A stretch of DNA of 37,128 nucleotides from Bacteroidota bacterium. GTDB taxonomy: Bacteria; Bacteroidota; Bacteroidia; Bacteroidales; VadinHA17. Within the stretch, counting starts at the first letter, position 1. Every line of letters begins with the position of its first letter. The notes beneath the pieces are model-generated. The model was not told the origin of the DNA, searched no databases, and saw nothing but the letters and a program-made list of their open reading frames with translations. The DNA lies in assembly GCA_018262715.1 (NCBI GenBank), contig JADFDS010000018.1, positions 1 through 37,128 of the forward strand, written 5' to 3'. Made by a program: the position numbers and the translations under genes. Shown piece after piece: positions 17,247-25,845 of the stretch.

Positions 17247-18155
17247 TCATTTTACAGTAACCACAACATTCCCTTTCTTATGCTGCTGTTCAACATAGGC
17301 ATGTGCTTCCGCAATCTGGGCAAGGTCATACAGTCTGTCTATTACTGGTTTAACAGTGCCTGATTCAACAAGCTTTTTCAGAAATGCCAGGTCTCCTTCC
17401 CTGCTTTTTGCGGTACCTCTTCTCACAGATATGTACTTTCCCCCGGGTTTCATGATTTTTCTGCAGGCAGACAATGAAATCTTTCCCACCGCGTCAAAAA
17501 TGAGATCGTATAATTCACCTTCCCTGCTGACGTCATTTTTTGTATAATCGATGACCTTATCAGCTTTAAGGGATTTAACAAGCTCAACATTCGGGGTGCT
17601 GCATACTGCCGTGACTTCGGCCCCATAATACTTCGCAAGCTGAACGGCATAAGTTCCCACACTGCCGGAAGCACCATAGATCAACACTTTGGATCTGCCC
17701 CTGATATGTCCTTTGTCCCTGAGAAAGTGCAATGCAGTCAGTCCTCCGACAGGAATAGCGGCAGCCTCTTCAAAAGTCATATTGACAGGTTTTAAGGCAA
17801 TAGTTCCCCCTTCCGGGATGCATTTATACTCAGCATAGGCGCCAAATGTAAATCCGGTGGCAGCAAACACCTGATCCCCTTTTTTAAACAGCCTGACATC
17901 CTTTCCGGTCTCTTCGATCTCACCGGCCAATTCAAACCCCAATATTTTTATCTTTCCGGGTTTGAACAGTCCATTGAAAATCCGGGCAAGAAAGGGATCA
18001 GCTTTCCGTAGTCTCCAGTCTGCAGCTGTCACTGTTGTGGCATTGATTTTTATCAGAACCTCTTCGTCCCCGGGGACTGGTTTCTCAACTTGAGTGAGTT
18101 TCAAGACATCTGGTGGTCCGTATTTTTCATACACCACTGCTTTCATTTTTTCCAT
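17247..18155 (-). CDS. Zinc-independent MDR oxidoreductase (quinone-oxidoreductase-like)
   Basis: A 302-residue medium-chain dehydrogenase/reductase. It opens [26 protein letters not shown] and has the MDR GroES-like N-domain, the segment [21 protein letters not shown] and the NADPH-binding loop [27 protein letters not shown], followed by KVIDYTKND and [10 protein letters not shown]. Catalytic zinc cysteines are absent, as in quinone reductase/enoyl reductase members. An ATG three codons later is equally possible. It is six bases downstream of the DUF4386 gene and almost certainly co-transcribed. It probably reduces an activated double bond or quinone using NADPH. Confidence 0.9.
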   Translation of the reverse strand: MEKMKAVVYEKYGPPDVLKLTQVEKPVPGDEEVLIKINATTVTAADWRLRKADPFLARIFNGLFKPGKIKILGFELAGEIEETGKDVRLFKKGDQVFAATGFTFGAYAEYKCIPEGGTIALKPVNMTFEEAAAIPVGGLTALHFLRDKGHIRGRSKVLIYGASGSVGTYAVQLAKYYGAEVTAVCSTPNVELVKSLKADKVIDYTKNDVSREGELYDLIFDAVGKISLSACRKIMKPGGKYISVRRGTAKSREGDLAFLKKLVESGTVKPVIDRLYDLAQIAEAHAYVEQQHKKGNVVVTVK

Positions 18156-18161
18156 CTTGTT

Positions 18162-18839
18162 TCATTTTTCCTGTGTCGGTCTGAAGCCAACGAAAAGTGA
18201 ATAGAATGTAATCGAAAGCTCCCAGGCGATTTCCATTCCTGTAAGAGCAAACAGTCCGGCACTCATAGGCTTAAGGAGATCAAACAGGACCAGCACGCCA
18301 CCGGCAAAGGCGAGTGGTCCTCCAATGAGGCCTAACAAGGCCATACGCCGGGGGACGAGCCCCGACCGGTACATAAGGTATCCAAGCAGAATTCCGTTAC
18401 CGAATCCTGAACCGAATTGTGGTCCAAGCAGAAAGGTCCAGCCATGAAATGCAAGGAGGCCCTGACCTGTCATGGTGAGGGCCACGGTGTCACCGCCAGG
18501 CTCGAAGCCGGCCCGTAATGTGACAATAGCCATGAGGCTGACAACACCTGAGAGAATCATTACCGACTCCACGGTGCGTGATGTGATGTAACCGACTGCG
18601 GCGGATTCACTGACCCTTTTTACAACAGGGAAGATGACGATGGCGGTCGCGATGTTGCAGATGGCAGTCAGTATCTCGAAAAGGGCGCCCATTGAAGCAC
18701 GCCTGTCAAACCCCCCGCCATGAATGTAGCCGGAGTCGTGCAGCAACGGGTCATAAAAGAATAGTGCCGGTATCGAGAACACAAAAGTACCTGCGAAGAA
18801 GAGACCGAAGATCAAAGAGGTTTTTCTGAGTGCGTTCAT
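18162..18839 (-). CDS. DUF4386-family integral membrane protein
   Basis: A 225-residue protein with about six hydrophobic helices (TSLIFGLFFAGTFVFSIPALFFY, AICNIATAIVIFPVV, SVMILSGVVSLMAIVTL, LGPQFGSGFGNGILLGYLMY, ALLGLIGGPLAFAGGVLVLFDLL and a last one). The order and motifs such as YIHGGG, ASMGALFEILTAICNI and GNGILLGYLMYRSGLVPRRMALLG match DUF4386 proteins, whose function is unknown. It has an unusually clear Shine-Dalgarno sequence and leads a two-gene operon with the MDR oxidoreductase. Confidence 0.8.
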   Translation of the reverse strand: MNALRKTSLIFGLFFAGTFVFSIPALFFYDPLLHDSGYIHGGGFDRRASMGALFEILTAICNIATAIVIFPVVKRVSESAAVGYITSRTVESVMILSGVVSLMAIVTLRAGFEPGGDTVALTMTGQGLLAFHGWTFLLGPQFGSGFGNGILLGYLMYRSGLVPRRMALLGLIGGPLAFAGGVLVLFDLLKPMSAGLFALTGMEIAWELSITFYSLFVGFRPTQEK

Positions 18840-18846
18840 ATGGTTT

Positions 18847-18854
18847 ACTCCTTT
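18847..18854 (-). promoter_or_regulatory. Strong Shine-Dalgarno (AAAGGAGT) before the DUF4386 gene
   Basis: On the minus strand AAAGGAGT ends seven bases before the ATG at 18839. Most starts in this window have no such sequence, as usual for Bacteroidota, so this one stands out and supports the chosen start. Confidence 0.6.
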
Positions 18855-18972
18855 CGGTTTAATTCAGATCACGTGGGCAGAATAAAAAAAAGCGGAACAT
18901 CCTGCATCAGAAATTTCGAAGAAAATTGCCAGAATGCAATTGTAATAACAACTGAAGTAATGTATTGTTTCA

Positions 18973-18987
18973 GTCCCTGACAGGGAC
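18973..18987. repeat. 15-bp perfect palindrome GTCCCTGACAGGGAC
   Basis: Seven-base arms around a single A, between the SRPBCC gene end (19030) and the DUF4386 start (18839). No T-run follows on either strand, so it looks more like a protein-binding site than a terminator. Confidence 0.4.
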
Positions 18988-19029
18988 ATCGATCCTGAGA
19001 AGGCTGAGAAGAGTCTTCGTCACATTTAT

Positions 19030-19908
19030 TTATTCGCAAAGCTCCTTCAGCGTCTCCAAAGCTTTTGGCCAGGCCTCCAGTAAAAACGGTCTGTGTTCTG
19101 CCGGGACATCGGTATCGATGCACAGCAGTGTTTTGCTTCCTGCCGGTTTCAGCGTATAGTTTTCCAGAGCCCCGCTCCAGCTGTTTTCTTTCCCGGTGCC
19201 GGCGTCCTCGCTGCCGTCGACGAACTCCCTGAGGCTTTCGATGCTGAGGAATTTCCCCGGGATGTTCTCCCTGATCCTGCAGACCATTCCCCCGGTCTTA
19301 CCGTCGGCGTCCGTACCAAGGAATGTGATCTTCTCCCCTTTATTCCATGATCCATAGAACCGGGATGTGGGATTGAATTCAGTGGTCCACTTGTTGTATG
19401 TATCGCTGCCTGTCATGATCCGGAATATATTCTCAGGGGAGTTGTTAATGAGTATTTCAAAATGGAGCTTTTCAATGGGGCCATAGCCTTCCACATACCT
19501 TTTGAAACTTTCGAGGATTGCCTGCCATCCGGCTCTCTGCAGCTCGGCGCTGTTCTGATCCTCAGCCTCAAACGACTCAGTAACGAGCGTCACTCCTGCC
19601 TTCTCGCTGAAGCTTGTGTGAACGTTCCTCCCGTCGTCAAGGGTGGATGCAATTGACTTACCCGGTACGATTTCGCTGTATGTGCCGGTAAAGTCAAATC
19701 CCTCAGAACCGTCCCGGGCTTCCATCCTTGAGAGGAATGCCCCTCCGGGGCGAAGATCATTCTCTGCATAACTCGTCTGCCAGTCGTCCGATGCGTGGTT
19801 CCAGTGTATTATATGCAGCGGGTCAGTGAACAGTTCCCATACCCGCTGGAGCGGGGCGTTTACCGTATCTGATACGGTAATAACCAGTTTTTCAGCGTGC
19901 GGTGTCAT
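19030..19908 (-). CDS. Tandem AHSA1/SRPBCC-domain protein
   Basis: A 292-residue protein containing two START-like AHSA1 domains in one chain. The first (about 8-142) shows VISDTVNAPLQRVWELFTDP-type residues (VSDTVNAPLQRVWELFTDP) and LRPGGAFLSRMEARDG, ending in GWQAILESFKRYVEG. The second (about 145-292) begins KLHFEILINNSPENIFRIMTGSDTYNKWTTEF and ends AWPKALETLKELCE. Single-domain members are about 140-160 residues, so this is a duplication or fusion. These domains bind hydrophobic ligands; which one is unknown. It is the last gene before a gap leading to the DUF4386 operon and is divergent from the alpha/beta hydrolase. Confidence 0.82.
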   Translation of the reverse strand: MTPHAEKLVITVSDTVNAPLQRVWELFTDPLHIIHWNHASDDWQTSYAENDLRPGGAFLSRMEARDGSEGFDFTGTYSEIVPGKSIASTLDDGRNVHTSFSEKAGVTLVTESFEAEDQNSAELQRAGWQAILESFKRYVEGYGPIEKLHFEILINNSPENIFRIMTGSDTYNKWTTEFNPTSRFYGSWNKGEKITFLGTDADGKTGGMVCRIRENIPGKFLSIESLREFVDGSEDAGTGKENSWSGALENYTLKPAGSKTLLCIDTDVPAEHRPFLLEAWPKALETLKELCE

Positions 19909-20062
19909 AACAATGGTGTTTTAGAAACAATGGTACTTCAATAGCAATAACAATGAGGATTTGTGTTTGTTTGCAGGAGCCCGGAGAAACTGCTTCATCT
20001 TTTGCAATATTTAAGGTTGTGCAGCATCCGGTGCAGACAGAATTTATTATGATCTTTATGTC

Positions 20063-21184
20063 ATGAACAGATTAAAAGCAAAAACCCACCATATGCTGAT
20101 ACTTGTCATTACTGCTTTATTGATTATTGTTGCCATGCCGCTGCTGATGCTGGTCCTGGTAAGTCCCGGGAAAACCCGCTCCTGCCCCGCTGCGGGTTCA
20201 GGCAGCAGCATCTGTGAAAAGAGATTCGAAGAGATCGGCGGCGTCCGCCAGGGGATGTTTATAAAGGGCGCAGACACAGCCAACCCGGTACTGCTGTTTG
20301 TGCACGGCGGTCCCTCCTTCTCCGAGTATTTCCTTGCAGAAAAATACCCGACAGGGCTGGAGGATCATTTCACTGTCTGTTACTGGGATCAGCGGGGCGG
20401 AGGGCTCTCCGCTACCCGCGAAGTTACAATGGAGAGCCTGAACCTCGGGCAGCTTGCCGCGGATATGATTGAGGTGACGAACTACCTCCGCAGCCGTTTC
20501 GGCAAGGAAAGGATATATATTCTGGCTCATTCGGGAGGTACGGCTTTCGCCCTCAGGGCAGTTGCCGAAAATCCTGAACTGTACCATGCCTATATCGGGA
20601 TGGCACAGATAACCAGACAGGCTGAATCTGAAAAGCTGGCGTACAGATATATGGTTGATAGCTATTCCTCTTCGGGAAACAGAAAGATGGCAGCAAAATT
20701 CCGGGAATACCCGATTATTGAAGATGAAGCATATCTCCTGCCCTTTTTTAATTCCGTGTTACGTGACAAATCGATGCACGAACTGGGTATAGGAACCATG
20801 AGAAACATGAACTCAATAATGACCGGGGTTTTTTATCCGGTCTGGCTCTGCAGGGCATATACCATCAGGGAAAAGTTCAATATCTGGCGTTCGAAGTTTT
20901 CGTTTGTGAATAAATCAGGGCTGAGGGCAGAGGTGCTGAAACTCGATATGTCAGTAGCGGTTCCTGAGCTTGGGATTCCCGCATATTTCATCAGCGGCAG
21001 GCATGACCTTACTGTTAGCCATGACCTGTCTGAGGAGTACTGCAATAAGCTGGAGAGTCCGCTGAAAAGATTTTACACCTTTAAAAATTCAGCCCACAGC
21101 CCGATGTTCGAGGAGCCGGAGAGGTTCCTGGAGATAATGATCACAGATGTCCTGAATAAGGCGATCACTCTCACAAATGACTGA
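20063..21184 (+). CDS. Membrane-anchored alpha/beta hydrolase, proline-iminopeptidase-like
   Basis: A 373-residue protein with one N-terminal transmembrane helix (about 10-33) and an extracytoplasmic hydrolase domain. The oxyanion segment is LLFVHGGPSFSEYF, followed by CYWDQRGGGLSATRE, which resembles proline iminopeptidases (HGGPG, WDQRGxGxS). The nucleophile is Ser157 in AHSGGT; a likely acid is in ISGRHDLTV and the His in NSAHSPMFEEPERF. It converges with the FAD oxidoreductase gene, with a gap of five bases. A peptidase or esterase role is likely; a substrate cannot be named. Confidence 0.88.
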   Translation: MNRLKAKTHHMLILVITALLIIVAMPLLMLVLVSPGKTRSCPAAGSGSSICEKRFEEIGGVRQGMFIKGADTANPVLLFVHGGPSFSEYFLAEKYPTGLEDHFTVCYWDQRGGGLSATREVTMESLNLGQLAADMIEVTNYLRSRFGKERIYILAHSGGTAFALRAVAENPELYHAYIGMAQITRQAESEKLAYRYMVDSYSSSGNRKMAAKFREYPIIEDEAYLLPFFNSVLRDKSMHELGIGTMRNMNSIMTGVFYPVWLCRAYTIREKFNIWRSKFSFVNKSGLRAEVLKLDMSVAVPELGIPAYFISGRHDLTVSHDLSEEYCNKLESPLKRFYTFKNSAHSPMFEEPERFLEIMITDVLNKAITLTND

Positions 21185-21189
21185 CAATC

Positions 21190-22635
21190 TCAGTGTCTGG
21201 CCCTTTTCCTCAGCAGGTTGAAAGCGCTTAGATAACCGCCGCAGATTGCTCCGGAGAAGCCGCCGCCGGTTCTTCCCCAGGCTGACGCGAAGTGGAGGTT
21301 CTCAACCGGAGCGAAGGAATCGAGCACCTTCCTGCCGGGATTCTGTGCAAATCCGTAAACGGCCCCGCCGGGATTGAGGGTGTACCTCTTCACCGTGACA
21401 GGGGTGCCGACTTCATAATAACCGATGATGTCGCGGATGCCCGGAATCACCTCGCCAAGGCGGTCAATAAACGTCTGCGCAACATATTCCTTTTTGAGTT
21501 TATACTCCTCACTGCCGAGATCCTCCCAATCGGCCAGGTAGTCAATGCAGCAGATGGCCCCTACACTCTTTCCTTCAGGCGCCAGGCCGGAGTCGACCTG
21601 GCCGTAATCGACAAACGTGAAGCTGCGTCTTGAAAAATCATCCCTGTTATTGGCGGCAATGTCAGCCTGAGATCTGACTGACCGGTCATAGATAAATGCC
21701 GAATAGTAGCTGTGACCCAGCTCCTTCAGTGGCCTGTCAAACCCGAAATAGACCGTCAGCAGCGAGGCGCCTGTGTTCAGCCCGCTGTATTCTTCACGAA
21801 GCAGTGCTCCCTGTTCCGGTGGCAGCATATCAGCAAGCGCCGGGATGGAGCAGTTTGCAACTATCTCATCAGCTGTGGCCTCCTCGGGGTTCTGTGACTT
21901 ACCTCCACGTTTCCGGAAGGTGACCCCTGTCGCCCTGCCAGCCTCTACCGTCACCCCGGTGACCACGTGGTTCAGCAGCACCTCTCCCCCGTGGCTCCTT
22001 ATGTATCCGGCCAGGTGGTCAGAGAGCCGCTGTGAGCCTCCCTTTATGAAACTTGCACCGTTGGTATAATAGCTCCCTTCGGCGACTGAGTAATATATCA
22101 GCGAAAGCGAATACGGATCATCATGGAAATAGCCCAGGTTACCCAGCAGGATTAGTTTCAGGTCATCATTGCTGATAATGGAGTCAAGAAACGATCCGAC
22201 GCTTTTATCAGGTTCGGTCTCCCCTGCCGGCTTCTTTTTCGGACTGAGCAGCTGGTCAAAGTATTTCGCTATCCCCTCCTTTTCTTCCGGGAACATCTCT
22301 GTCAGACGTGCAGCGGCCAGTTGTGGATCATGGGGTATTGTCACGGCAAGGTCACCCCTGATGAACCGGTAGAACTCAGGTACATGAATAAATTCAACAT
22401 TGCCCGTGACATCCAGCTCACTGAAGATGCGGTTCTTCATGTCACGACTGCCCGGGCCGTCCATCTCGTGCAGCCCCACCTCGAGGGTGAAATCACCGCG
22501 CCTGAAGGAAGTTGCGCATCCACCGGGCTGGCTATGCTGTTCAATGACCAGCACCTTCATCCCCTCGCGGGCCAGCTTCGCGCCTGCGGTAAGGCCGCCG
22601 AGGCCAGCTCCTATAATGATGACGTCATACTTCAT
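21190..22635 (-). CDS. CrtI/retinol-saturase-like FAD-dependent oxidoreductase
   Basis: A 481-residue flavoprotein. The N-terminal dinucleotide-binding motif is DVIIIGAGLGGLTAGAKLAREG followed by VLVIEQHSQPGGCATSF, and the C-terminal FAD motif is GRTGGGFSGAICGGYLSAFNLL; both are typical of phytoene desaturase, carotenoid isomerase (CrtISO) and retinol saturase proteins. Such enzymes insert, remove or isomerise double bonds in long hydrophobic chains. Its start overlaps the stop of the acyltransferase gene (22632-22635), so it is the third gene of the lipid operon with acyl-CoA ligase. No carotenoid genes (crtB, crtE) are near, so a fatty-acyl or other lipid substrate is more likely than phytoene. 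Confidence 0.87.
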   Translation of the reverse strand: MKYDVIIIGAGLGGLTAGAKLAREGMKVLVIEQHSQPGGCATSFRRGDFTLEVGLHEMDGPGSRDMKNRIFSELDVTGNVEFIHVPEFYRFIRGDLAVTIPHDPQLAAARLTEMFPEEKEGIAKYFDQLLSPKKKPAGETEPDKSVGSFLDSIISNDDLKLILLGNLGYFHDDPYSLSLIYYSVAEGSYYTNGASFIKGGSQRLSDHLAGYIRSHGGEVLLNHVVTGVTVEAGRATGVTFRKRGGKSQNPEEATADEIVANCSIPALADMLPPEQGALLREEYSGLNTGASLLTVYFGFDRPLKELGHSYYSAFIYDRSVRSQADIAANNRDDFSRRSFTFVDYGQVDSGLAPEGKSVGAICCIDYLADWEDLGSEEYKLKKEYVAQTFIDRLGEVIPGIRDIIGYYEVGTPVTVKRYTLNPGGAVYGFAQNPGRKVLDSFAPVENLHFASAWGRTGGGFSGAICGGYLSAFNLLRKRARH

Positions 22636-23801
22636 TTGATATCAGGAATTGGATAGCGTTTGAACTCTTTTGTCCTGTCAAACAGGTACCTGTATGTAAT
22701 GTAGTGTTTCACTGAAACACTTCCGACCGATATAAAAATCTTGCGCATCTTGGGGTTGAAATCGCCCACCCAGGAGAACTCAACCTCCTTATAATGAGGC
22801 TTATGTTCGATTGCCTCGCGTACCTTAAGGATGAAGGCCGACTCGATCCCCAGTTTCTGGAATTTCGGGATCACCCCCATGAGCATGCCCCGCGCCCTTG
22901 TCATTGTATTCCGCTTTTTCAGCCAGAGGAATTTGATCATTGAAACCAGGTTGAGCTTCCCGTTAAGGTGCCTGAGAATCTGGTTCAGGTCAGGGAACAT
23001 AAGGTATATGGCGATGGGTTTCCCCTCGAAATAGGCCAGCCAGATGAACTCCTCATCGAGGATGGCTTTGGCTTTTTTGAGGGTGCCTTTTATATAGTCC
23101 GGCTCGAGGGGTTCGAAGTTGGCCTTGAAAGAGGCCCATGCCTCATTGAACACCTCCGCGAAGTCGGCGACGTACCTGTCCTGTTCCTTCCAGGTAAAGT
23201 GCCTGAATTCATACCCCGGCTTTTCGGCCACCCACTGTGCAATCTTACGGAACCGCGTGTCGAGCGGTTTGGTAAGGTCATAATGGAAACCCTCCTGCCT
23301 GAACCATGTCCGGAAACCGTATCTTTCAAACAGCCCCTGGTAATATGGCGGGTTATAGGATATCTCGAACGAGGGATGTGTAAATCCCTCTACAAGCAGA
23401 CCCCAGTATTTATCTGTCTCACCAAAGTTTATGGGGCCGTCCATTGCCTCCATCCCTCGTTCGCGGAGCCATTCCCTGGCGGTATCGAAGAGCATGCCGG
23501 CCGCCGCGTCATCATCAATGCACTCAAAGAATCCTGTGCCGCCGGTAGGCTGGTCATAGGTTTTTGCAATGTTGAAGTCGATAAAGGCTGCTATGCGTCC
23601 GATGAGGCTGTTGTCATCGCCGGTGAGCACCCATCTGGTGGCGGTGCCGTGTTTGAAATAGGGATTTACAGCGGGATCGAAGACGCCGTTTATGTGCCTG
23701 TCGAGCGGACAGACCCACGTATCATCATTCCTGTAAATGACCCTTGCGGTGTCAAGGAACATCCTTTCCGTTTTCCTGTCAGTGACCTCGATGAGCTTCA
23801 T
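22632..23801 (-). CDS. GNAT-like acyltransferase of the YghO type
   Basis: A 389-residue protein with a GNAT-like layout. The most diagnostic part is GPINFGETDKYWGLLVEGF (122-140) followed by ISYNPPYYQGLFERYGF (147-163), a variant of the 'GP-NF----GLLVEGF...YNPPYY...GF' signature of the YghO-type family. From about 245 EFIWLAYFEGKPIAIYLMFPDLN and GVIPKFQKLGIESAFILKVREAI fit the acyl-CoA-binding core. Members of this family include, to my recollection, the bacterial ceramide synthase of Caulobacter, which N-acylates a long-chain base. It lies 26 bases after the acyl-CoA ligase and overlaps the FAD enzyme, so it probably uses the ligase's acyl-CoA. The acceptor is unknown. Confidence 0.65.
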   Translation of the reverse strand: MKLIEVTDRKTERMFLDTARVIYRNDDTWVCPLDRHINGVFDPAVNPYFKHGTATRWVLTGDDNSLIGRIAAFIDFNIAKTYDQPTGGTGFFECIDDDAAAGMLFDTAREWLRERGMEAMDGPINFGETDKYWGLLVEGFTHPSFEISYNPPYYQGLFERYGFRTWFRQEGFHYDLTKPLDTRFRKIAQWVAEKPGYEFRHFTWKEQDRYVADFAEVFNEAWASFKANFEPLEPDYIKGTLKKAKAILDEEFIWLAYFEGKPIAIYLMFPDLNQILRHLNGKLNLVSMIKFLWLKKRNTMTRARGMLMGVIPKFQKLGIESAFILKVREAIEHKPHYKEVEFSWVGDFNPKMRKIFISVGSVSVKHYITYRYLFDRTKEFKRYPIPDIK

Positions 23802-23827
23802 GTGTGTGATTTTTGTTGCCGGTCCGG

Positions 23828-25606
23828 TTACTTGTTATAAACCTGTTCAACCACCTCGCTGTATTTTTCGTGGATGAATTTTCTGCGAAGCTTCAGTGTC
23901 GGAGAGAGCTCGCCTGTGGCAGGGCTCCATTCATCTTTTACAAGCCTGAACCGGTTTATCCTTTCCGGCGGGCTGAGTCGCTTATTCATCTTATTGACTT
24001 CGGAAGAGAAGAATTGCAGCACTTCCGGGAGGGTGATAAGTTCGTCATTACTCGAATAGTTTACTTTCCGTGACGTCTTCCAGTCTTCGAAGTATTTGAA
24101 GTTTGGAGAGATAAGGGCACTGGCGAATTTTTCATGTTCACCGATAACCATAATCTGGTCAATGGCGGGTGATTCCTTAAAGATGTTCTCCACTCTCTGT
24201 GGTGCGATGAACTTTCCGTTTGAGAGTTTGAATATTTCCTTCTTCCTGTCTGTGACCATCAGGAATTTTCCCTCTTCGATATGGCCTATATCGCCGGTGT
24301 GAAACCATCCCTCCTCATCGAATACCGAGGCGGTCAGTTCGGGATCATTGTAATATCCGAGCATCACGTTGGGTCCCTTGCAGAGTATCTCGCCGTCGTC
24401 AGTAATCTTCACCTCAACCCCTTCGATGGTCATGCCTACCGACCCCAGTTTCACCTTTCCCTTTTCTGTCCGGTTGATTGTGATGATGGGTGAAGTTTCC
24501 GTCAGGCCGTACATGTTTATGATCTTTATCCCGGCTGCCCAGAATACCCTTTCGAGGCGTGGCTGGAGGCTGGCGCCGCCGCATCCTACTATGCGGACGT
24601 TTCCGCCAAGCGCCTCGCGCCATTTGCTGAAGATGAGCTTGTCGGCGATTCTGAGCTTTCTTTCGTAGAGCCAGCCGTTTTCGCCGAATGGCTGGTAATT
24701 CAGGCCCAGGTTCACTGCCCGGAAGAAGAGGGATTTCTTTATTCCAGTGAGGCTCTTGCCTTTGGAGATGATCACATCGTAGAATTTCTCCAGTACGCGG
24801 GGTACGGCATCAAAGCCGTCGGGCTTTATCTCCTTCATGTTGATGGAGATAGTCCCCATGCTTTCTGCATAGTAGATGCTTGTTCCGCTGAATTGCGTCT
24901 GGTAATTGCCGAGTCGTCCGCCGACGTGGCACAGGGGCAGTATGCTGAGGTATTTGTCTGTCGGTTTCAGGTTGAACACCGATGCTGCCGAGATGAAGTT
25001 GCTGACCATGTTCCGGTGCGAGAGCATCACCCCCTTGGGTTTGCCGGTGGTGCCGGAGGTATAGATGAGGGTTGCAAAGTCATCGGGTTTGATCAGTTTC
25101 TTTATCTCCTCCACTTGTTGTTTCGTTTCGGCGGAGCAATTCCTCCCCTTTTCAACTATATCGAGCCAGTTGGCGGCGCCGTCGATCTTATCAAAGGTGA
25201 ATGCGGGGCATGAGTGGCCTGTGGCAGTAAGGGCGGGTTCGAGGGTCCTGCAGAGCTTTTTGTCCGATATGATTATCATCCTGGCACCCGAATTTCTTAT
25301 AATGTATTCATATTCAGTTGCTGAAAGGGAGGTAAAGACAGGCACATGGACAACGCCAAGCATTGACATCCCCATATCGGTGAAGTTCCATTCGGGGCGG
25401 TTGGCGGAGACGGTGATTATCTTGTCGCCCCTGCGGAATCCCGATTCACAGAGGCCATAGCAGAAGCTGTATGCATGTTCAATGTATTCGGCTGTGCTGT
25501 ATTTTTGCCAGTTGCCGTTATGTTTGAAGCAGAGGGCATCAGCCTTGTTGTATAGTTCCCTGTACCTGTCAAGCAGGTCGAAGGTTCGCGAGACGATATG
25601 TTCCAT
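23828..25606 (-). CDS. Long-chain fatty acid-CoA ligase (AMP-binding)
   Basis: A 592-residue ANL-superfamily ligase. The start at 25606 (MEHIVSRTFDLLDRYREL) is preferred over 25663, which would add a non-conserved tail. The P-loop is YTSGTTGKPKG (182-192); NMYGLTETSP, GWFHTGDIG and RKKEIFKLSNGKF are the other ANL motifs, in order. It activates a long-chain fatty acid to acyl-AMP and then acyl-CoA. It heads a three-gene operon with the YghO-like acyltransferase and the FAD oxidoreductase, so the acyl-CoA is probably used for lipid synthesis rather than beta-oxidation (no fadA/B/E genes nearby). It is divergent from the TetR gene, whose site lies about 210 bases upstream of this start. Confidence 0.92.
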   Translation of the reverse strand: MEHIVSRTFDLLDRYRELYNKADALCFKHNGNWQKYSTAEYIEHAYSFCYGLCESGFRRGDKIITVSANRPEWNFTDMGMSMLGVVHVPVFTSLSATEYEYIIRNSGARMIIISDKKLCRTLEPALTATGHSCPAFTFDKIDGAANWLDIVEKGRNCSAETKQQVEEIKKLIKPDDFATLIYTSGTTGKPKGVMLSHRNMVSNFISAASVFNLKPTDKYLSILPLCHVGGRLGNYQTQFSGTSIYYAESMGTISINMKEIKPDGFDAVPRVLEKFYDVIISKGKSLTGIKKSLFFRAVNLGLNYQPFGENGWLYERKLRIADKLIFSKWREALGGNVRIVGCGGASLQPRLERVFWAAGIKIINMYGLTETSPIITINRTEKGKVKLGSVGMTIEGVEVKITDDGEILCKGPNVMLGYYNDPELTASVFDEEGWFHTGDIGHIEEGKFLMVTDRKKEIFKLSNGKFIAPQRVENIFKESPAIDQIMVIGEHEKFASALISPNFKYFEDWKTSRKVNYSSNDELITLPEVLQFFSSEVNKMNKRLSPPERINRFRLVKDEWSPATGELSPTLKLRRKFIHEKYSEVVEQVYNK

Positions 25607-25815
25607 ATGGTTTATAATGCAGGAATGAATGAGTTTGCCTTCTGCAATATAGCGAAAAAACAATATAAATCAGAGGCCTCAGCCTATGATGTCCGGGAAC
25701 AATTACCAGCCGGGTTGACGCATATTCCCCGGTGCGAATGTCTAAACCGGACAGACAGGGCCTCTCATATTCCTCTCTTGTAACAGATTATAAAAACATG
25801 CGAATTGTCATTGTA

Positions 25816-25835
25816 AAATGAATTTATGTTCATTT
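25816..25835 (+). promoter_or_regulatory. TetR operator candidate, site 1
   Basis: AAATGAA (25816-25822), six bases, TTCATTT (25829-25835): perfect 7-bp inverted arms, ending ten bases before the TetR ATG at 25846 and in the gap shared with the divergent acyl-CoA ligase. It resembles the FadR consensus of Bacillus (TGAATGANTANTCATTCA, from memory) in 12 of 16 fixed positions. Confidence 0.6.
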
Positions 25836-25845
25836 ATTTTGTGGT

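Noticed and set aside
22968-23840. 290-codon antisense frame across the YghO-type gene
   Set aside because: It lies within a convincingly conserved gene on the other strand and has no recognisable motifs.
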